From assembly GCA_035507155.1 (NCBI GenBank), contig DATJOK010000024.1:44704-108703 (forward strand): a stretch of 64,000 nt of DNA. Direction: 5' to 3'. The DNA comes from DASZHJ01 sp035507155 (GTDB lineage Bacteria; Pseudomonadota; Alphaproteobacteria; ATCC43930; CGMCC-115725). The position numbers and the translations under genes are program-made. The notes beneath the pieces are model-generated. The model made no database searches and was not told the origin of the DNA. It saw only the letters and a program-made list of their open reading frames with translations. Below are positions 1 to 7,824 of this stretch, in pieces (positions within the stretch are counted from its first letter, which is position 1; the number at the start of each line of letters is the position of its first letter).

Positions 1-202
1 CGAAGGGAATGCCGCCGAAGATCGCGGGCTCGGCGCCGGCAAGCGGCGGCGGCCGCCGCCGGTCAGATCGGCCGCTCGGCGGCTCGATCCGGATCACTTC
101 GGCACCGAGATCGGCGAAGAGGCGCGCGCAGTAGGATCCGAGCTCATGGCTCAGGTCGATGATCCGCACGCCCTCATAGGGCCGATTTTCCGCACTCGCC
201 AT
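1..202 (-). CDS. CaiB/BaiF (class III) CoA-transferase, N-terminal fragment
   Basis: Class III CoA-transferases move CoA between carboxylic acids in the cytosol. Only about 67 N-terminal residues are in the window; the gene leaves through the left edge on the minus strand. The visible part opens with GVRIIDLSHELGSYCARLF followed by ADLGAEVIRIEPP, the usual first strand, helix and second strand of CaiB/BaiF proteins. ATG at 202 was chosen because GAGAGCC precedes it; an in-frame ATG at 211 is possible. It lies downstream of a GntR/FCD regulator on the same strand and has its own AT-rich palindrome upstream, so it may be regulated separately. The substrate cannot be told from this fragment. Confidence 0.8.
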   Translation of the reverse strand, partial: MASAENRPYEGVRIIDLSHELGSYCARLFADLGAEVIRIEPPSGRSDRRRPPPLAGAEPAIFGGIPF

Positions 203-265
203 GGCTCTCATCCGTTGCTGTGGCCGCCTGCCGCGCAGCAGCGGGCGGTCGACGAAAAAGGATGC

Positions 266-284
266 AACATATAAAAAATATGTT
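266..284. promoter_or_regulatory. AT-rich perfect inverted repeat, candidate GntR operator
   Basis: AACATATAAAAAATATGTT is a perfect 7-bp dyad around a 5-bp A-run in otherwise very GC-rich DNA. It sits in the 212-416 gap, 64-82 bp upstream of the CoA-transferase ATG and downstream of the GntR/FCD gene. Position and symmetry fit an operator or an AT-rich promoter core for the CoA-transferase. That the neighbouring GntR protein binds it is inference. Nothing else is seen in the 212-416 gap. Confidence 0.5.
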
Positions 285-416
285 CAATGGCGAAAGCCGT
301 GAGCTTCCGTCGTGCCCGCCGCGGCTCGCGCGAGCGCGGAATGAGAAAGCGCGACGGCGGGCTTGCAATCGACGGCGCGGTGACCCGCTCCGGCGACGCT
401 CCTCGGGAGCGGATGG

Positions 417-1130
417 TCAGGCGCGGCGCGAGCGCGCTGGTCGCGCGCCGGCAATCTCCGCGCCTTCCGCCGGCGCAGATGGCGCTAGCCGTCCCGCGGG
501 CGCGCTGGCGCCGGTGATCTCGCGCCAGCCGTTGCTGATGTGCCGGACCATTGCCTCGACAGCGCCGGCGTGGTCCTTCCGCTGAACTTTCTCGAGGAAG
601 AGATCGTGCTCCGTCCGCATGCGCGCGGGGCGGTTGCGCTTCACATCCTGCTCGGTGAACGGATACTTGGCCCACAGCACGCGCACGAAATGCAGGGTCT
701 GCGGCTGCTCGGCGATCTCGTAGAGCCGGAAGTGGAAACGGTAGTTGGCGGTGCGCACCGCCTGCAGGTCGCCGGAACCCAGCGATTGCACCAGGAAGCG
801 CTGCAGCTCCAGCAGCTCCTGCAGCTTCGTCGGCGACATCCGCTCCAGCGCCGCCGCCGTGAGCTCGCGCTCGAGCAGCAGCCGCAGATGATAGATCTCC
901 CAGAGCATTTCCGGCACCAGCTCGGGGACCAGCAGCCCTTTGTGCGGCAGACCGCGGACGAAGCCTTCCGCCTCCAGCGTCAGCAGCGCCTCGCGTACCG
1001 GCGTCACCGAGACGCCGAGCTCCGCCGCCAGATCCGCCTGCTTCAGCTTCTGGCCACGGCCATAGGCACCGACGATGATCCGCTCGCGAATGATCTCGGC
1101 GACGATGTCCTGTTTGGTGGCGAAGGCCAT
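417..1130 (-). CDS. GntR family transcriptional regulator, FCD domain
   Basis: A 237-residue cytosolic transcription factor. The N-terminal winged helix (about residues 5-70) contains QADLAAELGVSVTPVREALL and the wing EAEGFVRGLPHKG, typical of FadR-subfamily GntR proteins. The helical C-terminal part (about 80-215) is an FCD ligand domain with spaced His and Arg residues. ATG at 1130 was chosen because GGGAG lies 4 bp upstream; upstream ATGs at 1157 and 1220 have poorer context. The gene follows dhaL on the same strand after 144 bp and precedes the CoA-transferase, so it probably controls this catabolic locus. Effector unknown, likely a carboxylate. Confidence 0.88.
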   Translation of the reverse strand: MAFATKQDIVAEIIRERIIVGAYGRGQKLKQADLAAELGVSVTPVREALLTLEAEGFVRGLPHKGLLVPELVPEMLWEIYHLRLLLERELTAAALERMSPTKLQELLELQRFLVQSLGSGDLQAVRTANYRFHFRLYEIAEQPQTLHFVRVLWAKYPFTEQDVKRNRPARMRTEHDLFLEKVQRKDHAGAVEAMVRHISNGWREITGASAPAGRLAPSAPAEGAEIAGARPARSRRA

Positions 1131-1274
1131 GAATCTCCCGATGGCGGCCGAATCCATACTCCGAGAGCTGCTCTCCCGCCGCCCCCGAGACACCATGTCG
1201 CGCCTGGGGCGCGAAAGCAAATGCGCAATCGCGACACCGCGCGGTCGACGATTCGGCTGCCCGAAACGGCGATC

Positions 1275-1891
1275 TCATGCCGATTCCAGGACGGCGAGCC
1301 CGGCCACCATGTGGCGAAAAGCCACCATGCCGGGGTCGTCGAGTCCGCGGGAGCGGTCGCCGAACATCCGGGCGCGGCCGATCCGGTTCGCCTCGCCGCG
1401 GAAGCGCTCCAGCGCGGCATCGACGGCGGCGAGAGCAGCGGCATGCTGCCGTGCGGGGTCGGCGAGGTCGGCGATGGCGGCGCGCGCCGCCTCGATCGCA
1501 TCGAGCACGGTCTTGTCGCCGAGCTTGGCGCCGCGCGCGCGGACACGGCGGCGATCACCTTCTCCAGCAGCGTCGGCATTGTCTCCCAGGGGATCTCGTG
1601 CTGCCCGGCAGTCTCTTTGGCAGCGGCGAGAAAGGCGACCGCCAGCAGCGTGCCCAGGCTGGAGCCCGAGGCCTTGGTGCAGGCAACGGCGCAGGCCCTG
1701 AAGACCGCCCCGATATCCGCCGGCGGCGGCGCCAGCGCTTTGCGAATATTGGCGGCGCATTTCTCCAGCGTCGCGCCGAGATCGCCGTCGCCGAGGCGGC
1801 CGTCGAGGGCATTGAGCTCCGGCGCCACCTGCTCGAGGCGGATAGAGCACCGGCCGAGCGCCGCTACCAGGGTGTCGGAGCCGAGTCCCAT
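1275..1891 (-). pseudogene. dhaL: Dihydroxyacetone kinase subunit DhaL, frameshifted
   Basis: DhaL is the ADP/ATP-binding subunit that phosphorylates the dihydroxyacetone-type substrate bound to DhaK. The first frame starts MGLGSDTLVAALG, carries the Mg-phosphate motif GDGDLGATLE and runs to KVIAAVSARAA. The family sequence then continues in another frame as RGAKLGDKTVLDAIEAARA through GEANRIGRARMFGDRSRGL to the stop at 1275. The frame change falls in the alternating run CCGCGCGCGCGG at 1531-1542; removing one CG unit (or adding one base) restores a ~205-residue protein of normal length. The ATG follows the dhaK stop by one base (TGAGATG), so the two are translationally coupled. Either a recent inactivation or a sequencing or assembly error in the CG run. 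Confidence 0.8.
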
Positions 1892-1892
1892 C

Positions 1893-2900
1893 TCAGACGA
1901 TCCAGAACGGGCAGCGGGCAGGAGCATGCAGCAGGGTCTCCAGCTCGCCGTCGAGGCGGATCACGCTGATCGAGGCGCCGGCCATCTCCATCGAGGTGAC
2001 ATAGCGGCCGACCAGCGGCGAGACGATCGAGAGGCCTTTGGCGGCAAGCTCGCGCGCGACATGGCGGTAGAGGATGTAGAGCTCCTCGTGCGGCGTGGCG
2101 CCCAGCGAATTGACAAGCACCGAGACGCGCTCGCCGCGGCCCGGCTTGAGATCGCCGAGGATGCGCTCCAGCATTTCGCCGGCAATCGCATCGGCGGGCT
2201 GGAGCTTGCCGCGCCAGATGCCGGGCTCGCCGTGGATGCCCATCCCCATCTCGATTTCGTCCTCGGCGATGGTGAAAGTGGACTTGCCGGCCTCTGGCAC
2301 GGTGCAGGGGCCGAGGGCGACGCCGGTGGTGGCGACCGCCGCCGCGGCCTTGCTGGCGAGCGCCGTCACTTCGCGAAGGGTGGCGCCCCTCTGCTCCGCC
2401 TTGGCGCCCGCGAGCTTGTAGACGTAGATGAGGCCGGCGACGCCGCGCCGCTTCTCCTTTTCCGCCGGTGGCGCGCTCGCAACATCATCGGCGCCGAGCA
2501 CGGTAGTGGTCTGGACGCCGCCCGCCTCCAGCAGTTCGCCCGCCATGTCGAAATTCATGCGGTCGCCGCCGTAATTGCCGTAGAGCCGCAGCACGCCGGC
2601 GCCGCCATCGGCGGCTTGCATCGCCGCGACGCAGTCGTCCACCGAGGGGCCGGCGAAGACATTCCCGATGGCGCAGGCGTCGATGAAGCCGGGTCCCACA
2701 TAGCCGGTAAAGAGCGGCAGATGCCCGGAGCCGCCGCCGGAGACGATACCGACCTTGCCCTTCTCGGGTCCGTTCGCCCGGACGATCACCCGGCCGGACT
2801 CGCCGAGGCGGCGGTAATAGACGGGATGCGCGGCACAGAGGCCGTCCAGCATCTCGTCGACGTAGAGCTTCGGATCGTTCAGCAGCTTTTTCATGCGCAT
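1893..2900 (-). CDS. dhaK: Dihydroxyacetone kinase subunit DhaK
   Basis: DhaK binds dihydroxyacetone or a related ketose covalently through a histidine and presents it to DhaL for phosphorylation in the cytosol. The 335-residue protein has the substrate loop GGGSGH (55-60), NYGGDRMNFD (Asp113 region) and GMGIHGEPG with the hemiaminal His at 223, matching the essential residues of the family. ATG at 2900 follows AGGAAA by a few bases; an in-frame ATG at 2894 is possible. It is read after the two ABC ATPases and before dhaL. No DhaM/PTS gene is visible, so an ATP-dependent kinase is likely. The real substrate may be a tetrulose rather than dihydroxyacetone; the context does not decide. Confidence 0.92.
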   Translation of the reverse strand: MRMKKLLNDPKLYVDEMLDGLCAAHPVYYRRLGESGRVIVRANGPEKGKVGIVSGGGSGHLPLFTGYVGPGFIDACAIGNVFAGPSVDDCVAAMQAADGGAGVLRLYGNYGGDRMNFDMAGELLEAGGVQTTTVLGADDVASAPPAEKEKRRGVAGLIYVYKLAGAKAEQRGATLREVTALASKAAAAVATTGVALGPCTVPEAGKSTFTIAEDEIEMGMGIHGEPGIWRGKLQPADAIAGEMLERILGDLKPGRGERVSVLVNSLGATPHEELYILYRHVARELAAKGLSIVSPLVGRYVTSMEMAGASISVIRLDGELETLLHAPARCPFWIV

Positions 2901-2916
2901 GCGTTTCCTGGTCGGG

Positions 2917-3615
2917 CTAGACGCCGAGGTGGGCGAGAAGCTGGCTTTCCTCGCGGATGACCTCGTCGTTGGTCATCGAGCGGACGATACTGCCGTTCTC
3001 GAGGAGATTGTGGCGATCGGCGACCGAGGTGGCGAAGGGCAGGTTCTGCTCCACCAGCAGCACCGTCAGCCCCTCCTTCTTGAGCTCTGCCACCGCGCGG
3101 CCGATGGCATCGATGATCACCGGCGCCAGGCCTTCCGTTGGCTCGTCCAGCAGCAGGAAGGAGGAACCCATGTAGAGGGGCCGCGCGATCGACAGCATCT
3201 GCTGCTCGCCGCCTGACAGCGCCGATGCCTTCTGGTGCTGGCGGCTCTGCAGCGCTGGAAAGAGCGCGAAGATGCGGGCGAGCGGCCAGGCGGCGTCGTT
3301 CTGCGGCGAGGCGATGGTGAGGTTCTCGATCACCGAGAGGGTGGAAAACATGCCGCGATCCTCGGGCACGTAGCCGATACCGAGCTTGCAGATCCGCTCC
3401 GGACCGCGGGCGATGATCTCCTCGCCCTGGAATTTGATCGAGCCGCTGCGCTGGGGAATGTCGCCGATGATCGACTTCATCGTCGTCGATTTGCCGGCGC
3501 CATTGCGGCCGATGAGGGTGACGATCTGGCCCTTGGCCACGTCGAGGCTGACGCCGCGCAGCACCTGGGTGTCGCCGTAGGAGGCATTGAGGTCGCGAAT
3601 CTCAAGCATGGGCAT
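2917..3615 (-). CDS. livF: Branched-chain-type ABC transporter ATPase, LivF-like
   Basis: The second ATPase of a Liv/HAAT-type importer; hydrolyses ATP on the cytoplasmic face of the permease. Of 232 residues, Walker A is GRNGAGKST, signature LSGGEQQ, Walker B LLLDEPTEG, and the H-loop region reads VEQN as usual in LivF. ATG at 3615 follows AAGGGA; ATG at 3609 is an alternative. The start overlaps the livG stop at 3602, indicating coupled translation. Its partner binding protein and fused permease are divergent at 4600-7795, so the importer is split between two transcripts that share one intergenic region. Confidence 0.93.
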   Translation of the reverse strand: MPMLEIRDLNASYGDTQVLRGVSLDVAKGQIVTLIGRNGAGKSTTMKSIIGDIPQRSGSIKFQGEEIIARGPERICKLGIGYVPEDRGMFSTLSVIENLTIASPQNDAAWPLARIFALFPALQSRQHQKASALSGGEQQMLSIARPLYMGSSFLLLDEPTEGLAPVIIDAIGRAVAELKKEGLTVLLVEQNLPFATSVADRHNLLENGSIVRSMTNDEVIREESQLLAHLGV

Positions 3616-4426
3616 GGCGTCCCTTGGTGCCGAGATAGGCATCGATGACGCGGGGATCGCGGCGCACCTCTTCGTACGTGCCGCGCGTCAGCAGCGCGCC
3701 CTGCTGCAGAACCAGGATCTCCTGGGCAAGATCGGCGATGACGCCGAGATTGTGCTCGACGACGATCACCGTGCGGCCCTCGGCAATGTTGCCGATGAGA
3801 TCGGTCACCCGGCGGATGTCCTGCACCGTCATGCCCGCGGTGGGTTCGTCGAGAAGCAGCAGACTGGGGTGCGCGGCGAGGCTGATGCCAAGCTCCAGGG
3901 AACGCTTGAGGCCATAGGGAAGGGAGCCTGCTGTCCGCTCGCGGAGATCGCCTGGAATGTGGACCCGGCGCAGAATCTCGTCGATCTCGTCGATGTGATG
4001 CTGACGCCAGCGGCTGTGGCGAAGGAAACTCGTGTTGGCTCGCTCGCGGCGCTGGATCGGCAGGACGAGGTTCTCCGCCACCGTCAGGTTGGCAAAGATG
4101 CTGGTGATCTGGAAGCTGCGGACCACGCCACGGGCGGCGATCGCCTCGGGAGCAAGTCTGGTGATGTCCTCGCCGCGATGGCGCAGCCGCCCCCGCGTCG
4201 GTTTCAGGAAGCCGCTCAGCAGGTGGAAGAGAGTGGTCTTGCCGGCGCCGTTCGGCCCGATGATCCCGTAGACGGCGCCGCGAGGAAAGCTCGCGCTGAC
4301 GTCATTGACGGCGACGAAGCCACCGAAGGACTTGGTGACATTTTCCAGCGCCAGCTCCGGCGGCTCGACGGCGTCGTTCCGTGGCGGGCGGTTGCCCGGC
4401 GCTGCAACAATTTGGGATGCCGCCAT
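3602..4426 (-). CDS. livG: Branched-chain-type ABC transporter ATPase, LivG-like
   Basis: The first ATPase of the Liv-type importer, 274 residues. After a ~25-residue variable N-terminus come GPNGAGKTT (Walker A), a signature that reads LPYGLKR in place of the LSYG-type sequence common in LivG, LLLLDEPTAGM (Walker B) and VVEHNLGV (H-loop). The start has GGAGGA about 10 bp upstream. First gene of the minus-strand operon livG-livF-dhaK-dhaL. The coupling of a Liv-type ATPase pair directly to DhaK/DhaL suggests the importer brings in the substrate or precursor of the kinase rather than a branched-chain amino acid (inference). Confidence 0.93.
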   Translation of the reverse strand: MAASQIVAAPGNRPPRNDAVEPPELALENVTKSFGGFVAVNDVSASFPRGAVYGIIGPNGAGKTTLFHLLSGFLKPTRGRLRHRGEDITRLAPEAIAARGVVRSFQITSIFANLTVAENLVLPIQRRERANTSFLRHSRWRQHHIDEIDEILRRVHIPGDLRERTAGSLPYGLKRSLELGISLAAHPSLLLLDEPTAGMTVQDIRRVTDLIGNIAEGRTVIVVEHNLGVIADLAQEILVLQQGALLTRGTYEEVRRDPRVIDAYLGTKGRHAHA

Positions 4427-4599
4427 CTGGTCGTTTTCCTCCGTCCGGGTCGTGCTGCCCGTCGCGGCCGCTTCGGCCTTCTCTCAAATGAAGCACGGAC
4501 GCCACAGAATGCAAAATGTATTTTATAAACTTCTTGACACTGCATGCCCGAGAGCGACAGCCTCCACGTCAACGCGGATCGAAAAAGAGGGAGGAAGGC
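4427..4599. promoter_or_regulatory. Divergent promoter region of the split Liv/Dha locus
   Basis: 173 bp between the divergent livG and binding-protein genes. It contains the only AT-rich patch nearby, ATGTATTTTATAAAC at about 4517-4531, followed by TTGACA (4534-4539). No good -10 lies 17 bp after that TTGACA. On the minus strand TATAAAAT could act as a -10 for livG. The AT patch resembles the palindrome at 266-284 only loosely (TATAAAA core), which might mean a shared regulator. The binding-protein ribosome site GGAGGAAGGC is at its right end. Confidence 0.4.
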
Positions 4600-5823
4600 A
4601 TGAGGCGAGTGCTATCGGGCTTTGCGGCTGCGGGGCTGCTGGGAGCCGCGATGCTCGCGGCGTCGCCGGCGGACGCCCAGATGAAAAGCAAGCAGTTCAC
4701 CATCCTGGTGGTCACCGATCTTTCGTCGGCGTTCTCGGACACCTCTGGCAAGGGCTCGGTCGAGGGCGTCAACATGGCGGTCGAGGACTTCGGCGGCTCC
4801 GTGAACGGCGTGCCGATCAAGGTCGTGGTTCTCGACAACAAGCTCGACGTGGCGCTGACGGTGAACAAGACACGCGAGATCATCGATACTGAGGGCGTCA
4901 ACCTGATCACCGACGTGACGAGCTCCGCGGCGGCGATCGCGGTGGCGAAGCTCGCCAACGAGCGCAAGATCACCACCACCTTCGTCAGCCCCGGGACGAC
5001 CGCGCTCACCAACGAGTATTGCAGCAAATACACCTGGCATTACGCGTGGGACACCAGCGCGATGGCGACCGCGGCCGGTCTGGTGACCGAGCAGGGCTTC
5101 AAGAAGTGGTATTTCATCACAGCCGACTACGCCTTCGGCCACTCGCTGCTGGAGGAATTCTCGAAGCAGGTGAAGGCAAAAGGCGGCACCGTTCTCGGCA
5201 ACGACATGGTGCCCTTCCCCAACGATGATTTCTCGAGCTACCTCCTGAAGGCGCAGGCGGCGGGCGCCACCGGAATCGGCGTCCTCGAATCCGGACAGGA
5301 TCTGCGCAATGCGGTGAAACAGGCGCGGGAATTCGGGCTGCTCGGCACCGGCAAGGTCGAGATCGTCCCCGGCCAGCTCAATTTCTCCGACGTGCACGCG
5401 ACCGGCCTCGAAACCTGGACTGGCATCACCGCGGGCGAGATCTGGTACTGGAACTACGATCAGCAAACCCGCGAATGGGCGGCTCGCTTCCGGAAGCGCA
5501 CGGGCATCACGCCCAGCAGCCTCTATGCCGGCAACTACTCGGCGGTGACCCAGATCCTGAACACGGTGAAGAGGATCGGATCGGACGATCCCGACAAGAT
5601 CGCCGCGGCGTTGGAAGGGACCAGCTTCAGCGACTTCTTCGCCCGCAACGCGACCTGGCGGAAAAAGGACCATCTGGTGAGCCACGACATGTACGTGATC
5701 AAGGTGAAGAAGCCCGAGGAGGTCCAGAAGGGCAGTGAGGACTACTACAAGGTGCTGGCAACCATTCCCGGCAAGGACGTCTTCATCCCGGAGTCCGCGA
5801 GCACCTGCAAGCACGATTGGTAG
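4600..5823 (+). CDS. ABC transporter substrate-binding protein, HAAT/Liv type
   Basis: Periplasmic binding protein of the split Liv-type importer, 407 residues. A Sec signal peptide MRRVLSGFAAAGLLGAAM ending near ADAQ is followed by FTILVVTDLSSAFSDTSGKG, the usual first-lobe start of the type I periplasmic fold, and later ITADYAFGHSLLEEF and KAQAAGATGIGV. ATG at 4600 was chosen over an in-frame ATG at 4516 because GGAGGAAGGC precedes it and a clean signal peptide results. It is followed by a strong stem-loop and then the fused permease. Family members take amino acids, amides, polyols and aromatic acids; the ligand is not predictable here. Confidence 0.9.
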   Translation: MRRVLSGFAAAGLLGAAMLAASPADAQMKSKQFTILVVTDLSSAFSDTSGKGSVEGVNMAVEDFGGSVNGVPIKVVVLDNKLDVALTVNKTREIIDTEGVNLITDVTSSAAAIAVAKLANERKITTTFVSPGTTALTNEYCSKYTWHYAWDTSAMATAAGLVTEQGFKKWYFITADYAFGHSLLEEFSKQVKAKGGTVLGNDMVPFPNDDFSSYLLKAQAAGATGIGVLESGQDLRNAVKQAREFGLLGTGKVEIVPGQLNFSDVHATGLETWTGITAGEIWYWNYDQQTREWAARFRKRTGITPSSLYAGNYSAVTQILNTVKRIGSDDPDKIAAALEGTSFSDFFARNATWRKKDHLVSHDMYVIKVKKPEEVQKGSEDYYKVLATIPGKDVFIPESASTCKHDW

Positions 5824-5840
5824 CACGGTCGCATGGGGGA

Positions 5841-5864
5841 ACGCGGCGGAGCAGTCCGCCGCGT
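5841..5864 (+). promoter_or_regulatory. Stem-loop between binding-protein and permease genes
   Basis: ACGCGGCGGA (5841-5850), loop GCAG, TCCGCCGCGT (5855-5864): a perfect 10-bp GC-rich stem 18 bp after the binding-protein stop and 38 bp before the permease start. There is no T-run, so it is not a classic terminator. Such elements commonly protect the upstream message and lower expression of the permease relative to the binding protein. That function is inferred. A comparable element occurs at 41671-41695. Confidence 0.7.
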
Positions 5865-5902
5865 GCTCTTGTCACAGCAGCCGGGCGCGGCTGGAGAAGC
5901 TG

Positions 5903-7795
5903 ATGTCCTTGTCCCTCTACTCGATTCAGATCTTCAACGGCCTGGTCAATGGCGGCTTCATCGCGCTGATGAGCCTCGGCCTCAGCATCGTCTTCGGGAT
6001 GATGCGGGTGGTGAACTTCATGCACGGCGCCATGTATATGCTGGGCGCCTATGTTGCCTTTCTCGCCGGCTCGTATTTCGGCATCTCGCTCTGGTTCGCG
6101 CTCTTTCTGGCCTGGCTGCTGGTGGGCGGGCTCGGCGTCATCCTCGAGCGGACGTTTCTGAGCCGACTTTATCGGCTCGATCCGGCCTACAATCTGCTGC
6201 TGACCTTCGGGCTCACGCTCATCATCGAAGATCTGATGCGGAGCTTCTTCAGCACCACCGGGGCGCAGTTCCTGGTGCCAAGCCTGCTCTCCGGCGCCTT
6301 CAATCTCGGCTTCACCTTCTATCCGAAATACCGGCTGTTCGTGCTGGTGATCTCGGTCCTGCTCTGCCTCGCCGCCTGGTTCGTCCTCGAGCGCACCCGC
6401 TTCGGCGCGCTGGTGCGTGCGGCGACCGAGCGGCCGGATCTGCTGAAATGCTTCGGCGGCAACGTCCCGCTGCTGATCTCCGGAACCTTCTTCTGCGCGA
6501 CCGGCCTCGCCGGCGTCGCGGGCGCGCTGGCGGCGCCGATCCGCAGCATCTCTCCCTTCATGGGCCAGGAGATGATCGCCCTCACTTTCGCGGTGGTGGT
6601 GGCTGGCGGCATGGGGTCGATTGCCGGTTCCGTTCTGATGGGCTTTATCGTGGGCGTGCTCTCCGCGCTCTCCGCGATCTGGTATCCGCCGGCCTCCACG
6701 GCGATCACCTACGTCGTGATGCTGCTGGTCCTGGTGGTGCGGCCCGGCGGCATCTTCCGCGGCATCGACATCTCGCATTTCCCCCTCCACTACACGCCGA
6801 TGACCGAGAGGGCGCGTCGGATCTTCCTGAGCCCCGCCTTCGCCTGTGGCGCGCTTGCGGTCGGGCTGGTGCTGCCCTGGCTCGTCTATCCGGTGGTTGC
6901 CACCGACATCATCCTCTGGGGGCTCTGCGCCCTCGGTTTCGACCTGCTGTTCGCGTTCGCCGGGCTCCTTTCCTTCGGCCAGGCCGCCTATTGGGGCGCC
7001 GCCGCCTATATCACTGGCATTCTGATCAGCAAGGCAGGGCTGCCGGCCTGGTCGGGCTTCCTCATCGGCGTCGCCGTCACCACGGCTCTGGGCATCGCGT
7101 TCGGCTTCATCATCGCCCAGAAGAAGGGCATCTACTTCTCGATGATCACCTTCGCCTTCGCCGAGATCGTCTATTTCGTGGTCAACCAGTTCCCGGCCTA
7201 TACGGGCGGCGAGGATGGCTTGCACGACGTCCTGCGCGGGCGGCTTTTCGGCATCAGCCTGGCGGACGACCGTGTGTTCTACTATCTCGCTCTCGCCCTG
7301 GTGACGCTCATGGTGCTGTTCGTCTTCCGGATCCTGAAGTCGCCCTTCGGCATGTCGCTGGTTGGCGCGCGGGAGAACGAACGGAGGATGATGAGCGTCG
7401 GCTACAATGTCTATCTGATCCGGGTGCAGGCCTACGCGCTCTCCGCCTTCATCATCAGCGTGGGCGGCGCGCTCTATGTGCTCAATCACCAGTTCGTCAG
7501 CCTGGAGGCGGTCTATTGGCGCGCCTCGGGAGAGCCGGTGATGATGACTCTGCTGGGCGGCGCCGGAACCATCTTCGGCCCCTTCCTCGGCGCCGGGGTG
7601 GTGCTGCTGCTGCGCAACACGCTGTCGACCGTCACCGACAGCGGCAGCCTGGTGCTGGGCTGCCTCTTCGTGGTGATCGTCATGGTGTTCCGCCGCGGCA
7701 TCCTCGGTGAGCTGGTGCACCATATCGTCCATCGAGATCGCAAGACGATGGCGGCGCCCGCAGAGGAAGCCCGGCTCGCGTCGACCACGCGCTGA
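5903..7795 (+). CDS. Fused Liv-type ABC permease (LivH-LivM)
   Basis: Inner-membrane channel of the importer in one 630-residue chain; most systems use two separate proteins of about 290 residues. The N-terminal half (about 1-285) is LivH-like, with SIQIFNGLVNGGFIALMSLG, MRVVNFMHGAMYMLGAYV and VVAGGMGSIAGSVLMG. The C-terminal half (about 315-600) is LivM-like, with LCALGFDLLFAFAGLLSFGQ, AYITGILISKAG and LLGGAGTIFGPFLGAGVVL. Both carry many hydrophobic segments. ATG at 5903 begins MSLSLYSIQIF. It follows the binding protein and precedes a hydroxyacid dehydrogenase by 29 bp. The ATPases are on the opposite strand. Confidence 0.93.
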   Translation: MSLSLYSIQIFNGLVNGGFIALMSLGLSIVFGMMRVVNFMHGAMYMLGAYVAFLAGSYFGISLWFALFLAWLLVGGLGVILERTFLSRLYRLDPAYNLLLTFGLTLIIEDLMRSFFSTTGAQFLVPSLLSGAFNLGFTFYPKYRLFVLVISVLLCLAAWFVLERTRFGALVRAATERPDLLKCFGGNVPLLISGTFFCATGLAGVAGALAAPIRSISPFMGQEMIALTFAVVVAGGMGSIAGSVLMGFIVGVLSALSAIWYPPASTAITYVVMLLVLVVRPGGIFRGIDISHFPLHYTPMTERARRIFLSPAFACGALAVGLVLPWLVYPVVATDIILWGLCALGFDLLFAFAGLLSFGQAAYWGAAAYITGILISKAGLPAWSGFLIGVAVTTALGIAFGFIIAQKKGIYFSMITFAFAEIVYFVVNQFPAYTGGEDGLHDVLRGRLFGISLADDRVFYYLALALVTLMVLFVFRILKSPFGMSLVGARENERRMMSVGYNVYLIRVQAYALSAFIISVGGALYVLNHQFVSLEAVYWRASGEPVMMTLLGGAGTIFGPFLGAGVVLLLRNTLSTVTDSGSLVLGCLFVVIVMVFRRGILGELVHHIVHRDRKTMAAPAEEARLASTTR

Positions 7796-7824
7796 GGGCA
7801 CATCGCAATGGAAGGCTCCGACGG

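Noticed and set aside
540..2960. Plus-strand 806-codon open frame opposite the GntR, DhaL and DhaK genes
   Set aside because: The translation has no recognisable domain and covers three real genes on the other strand.
4534..4539. TTGACA as a sigma-70 -35 for the binding-protein gene
   Set aside because: No acceptable -10 at 16-18 bp spacing; kept only as part of a low-confidence promoter region.
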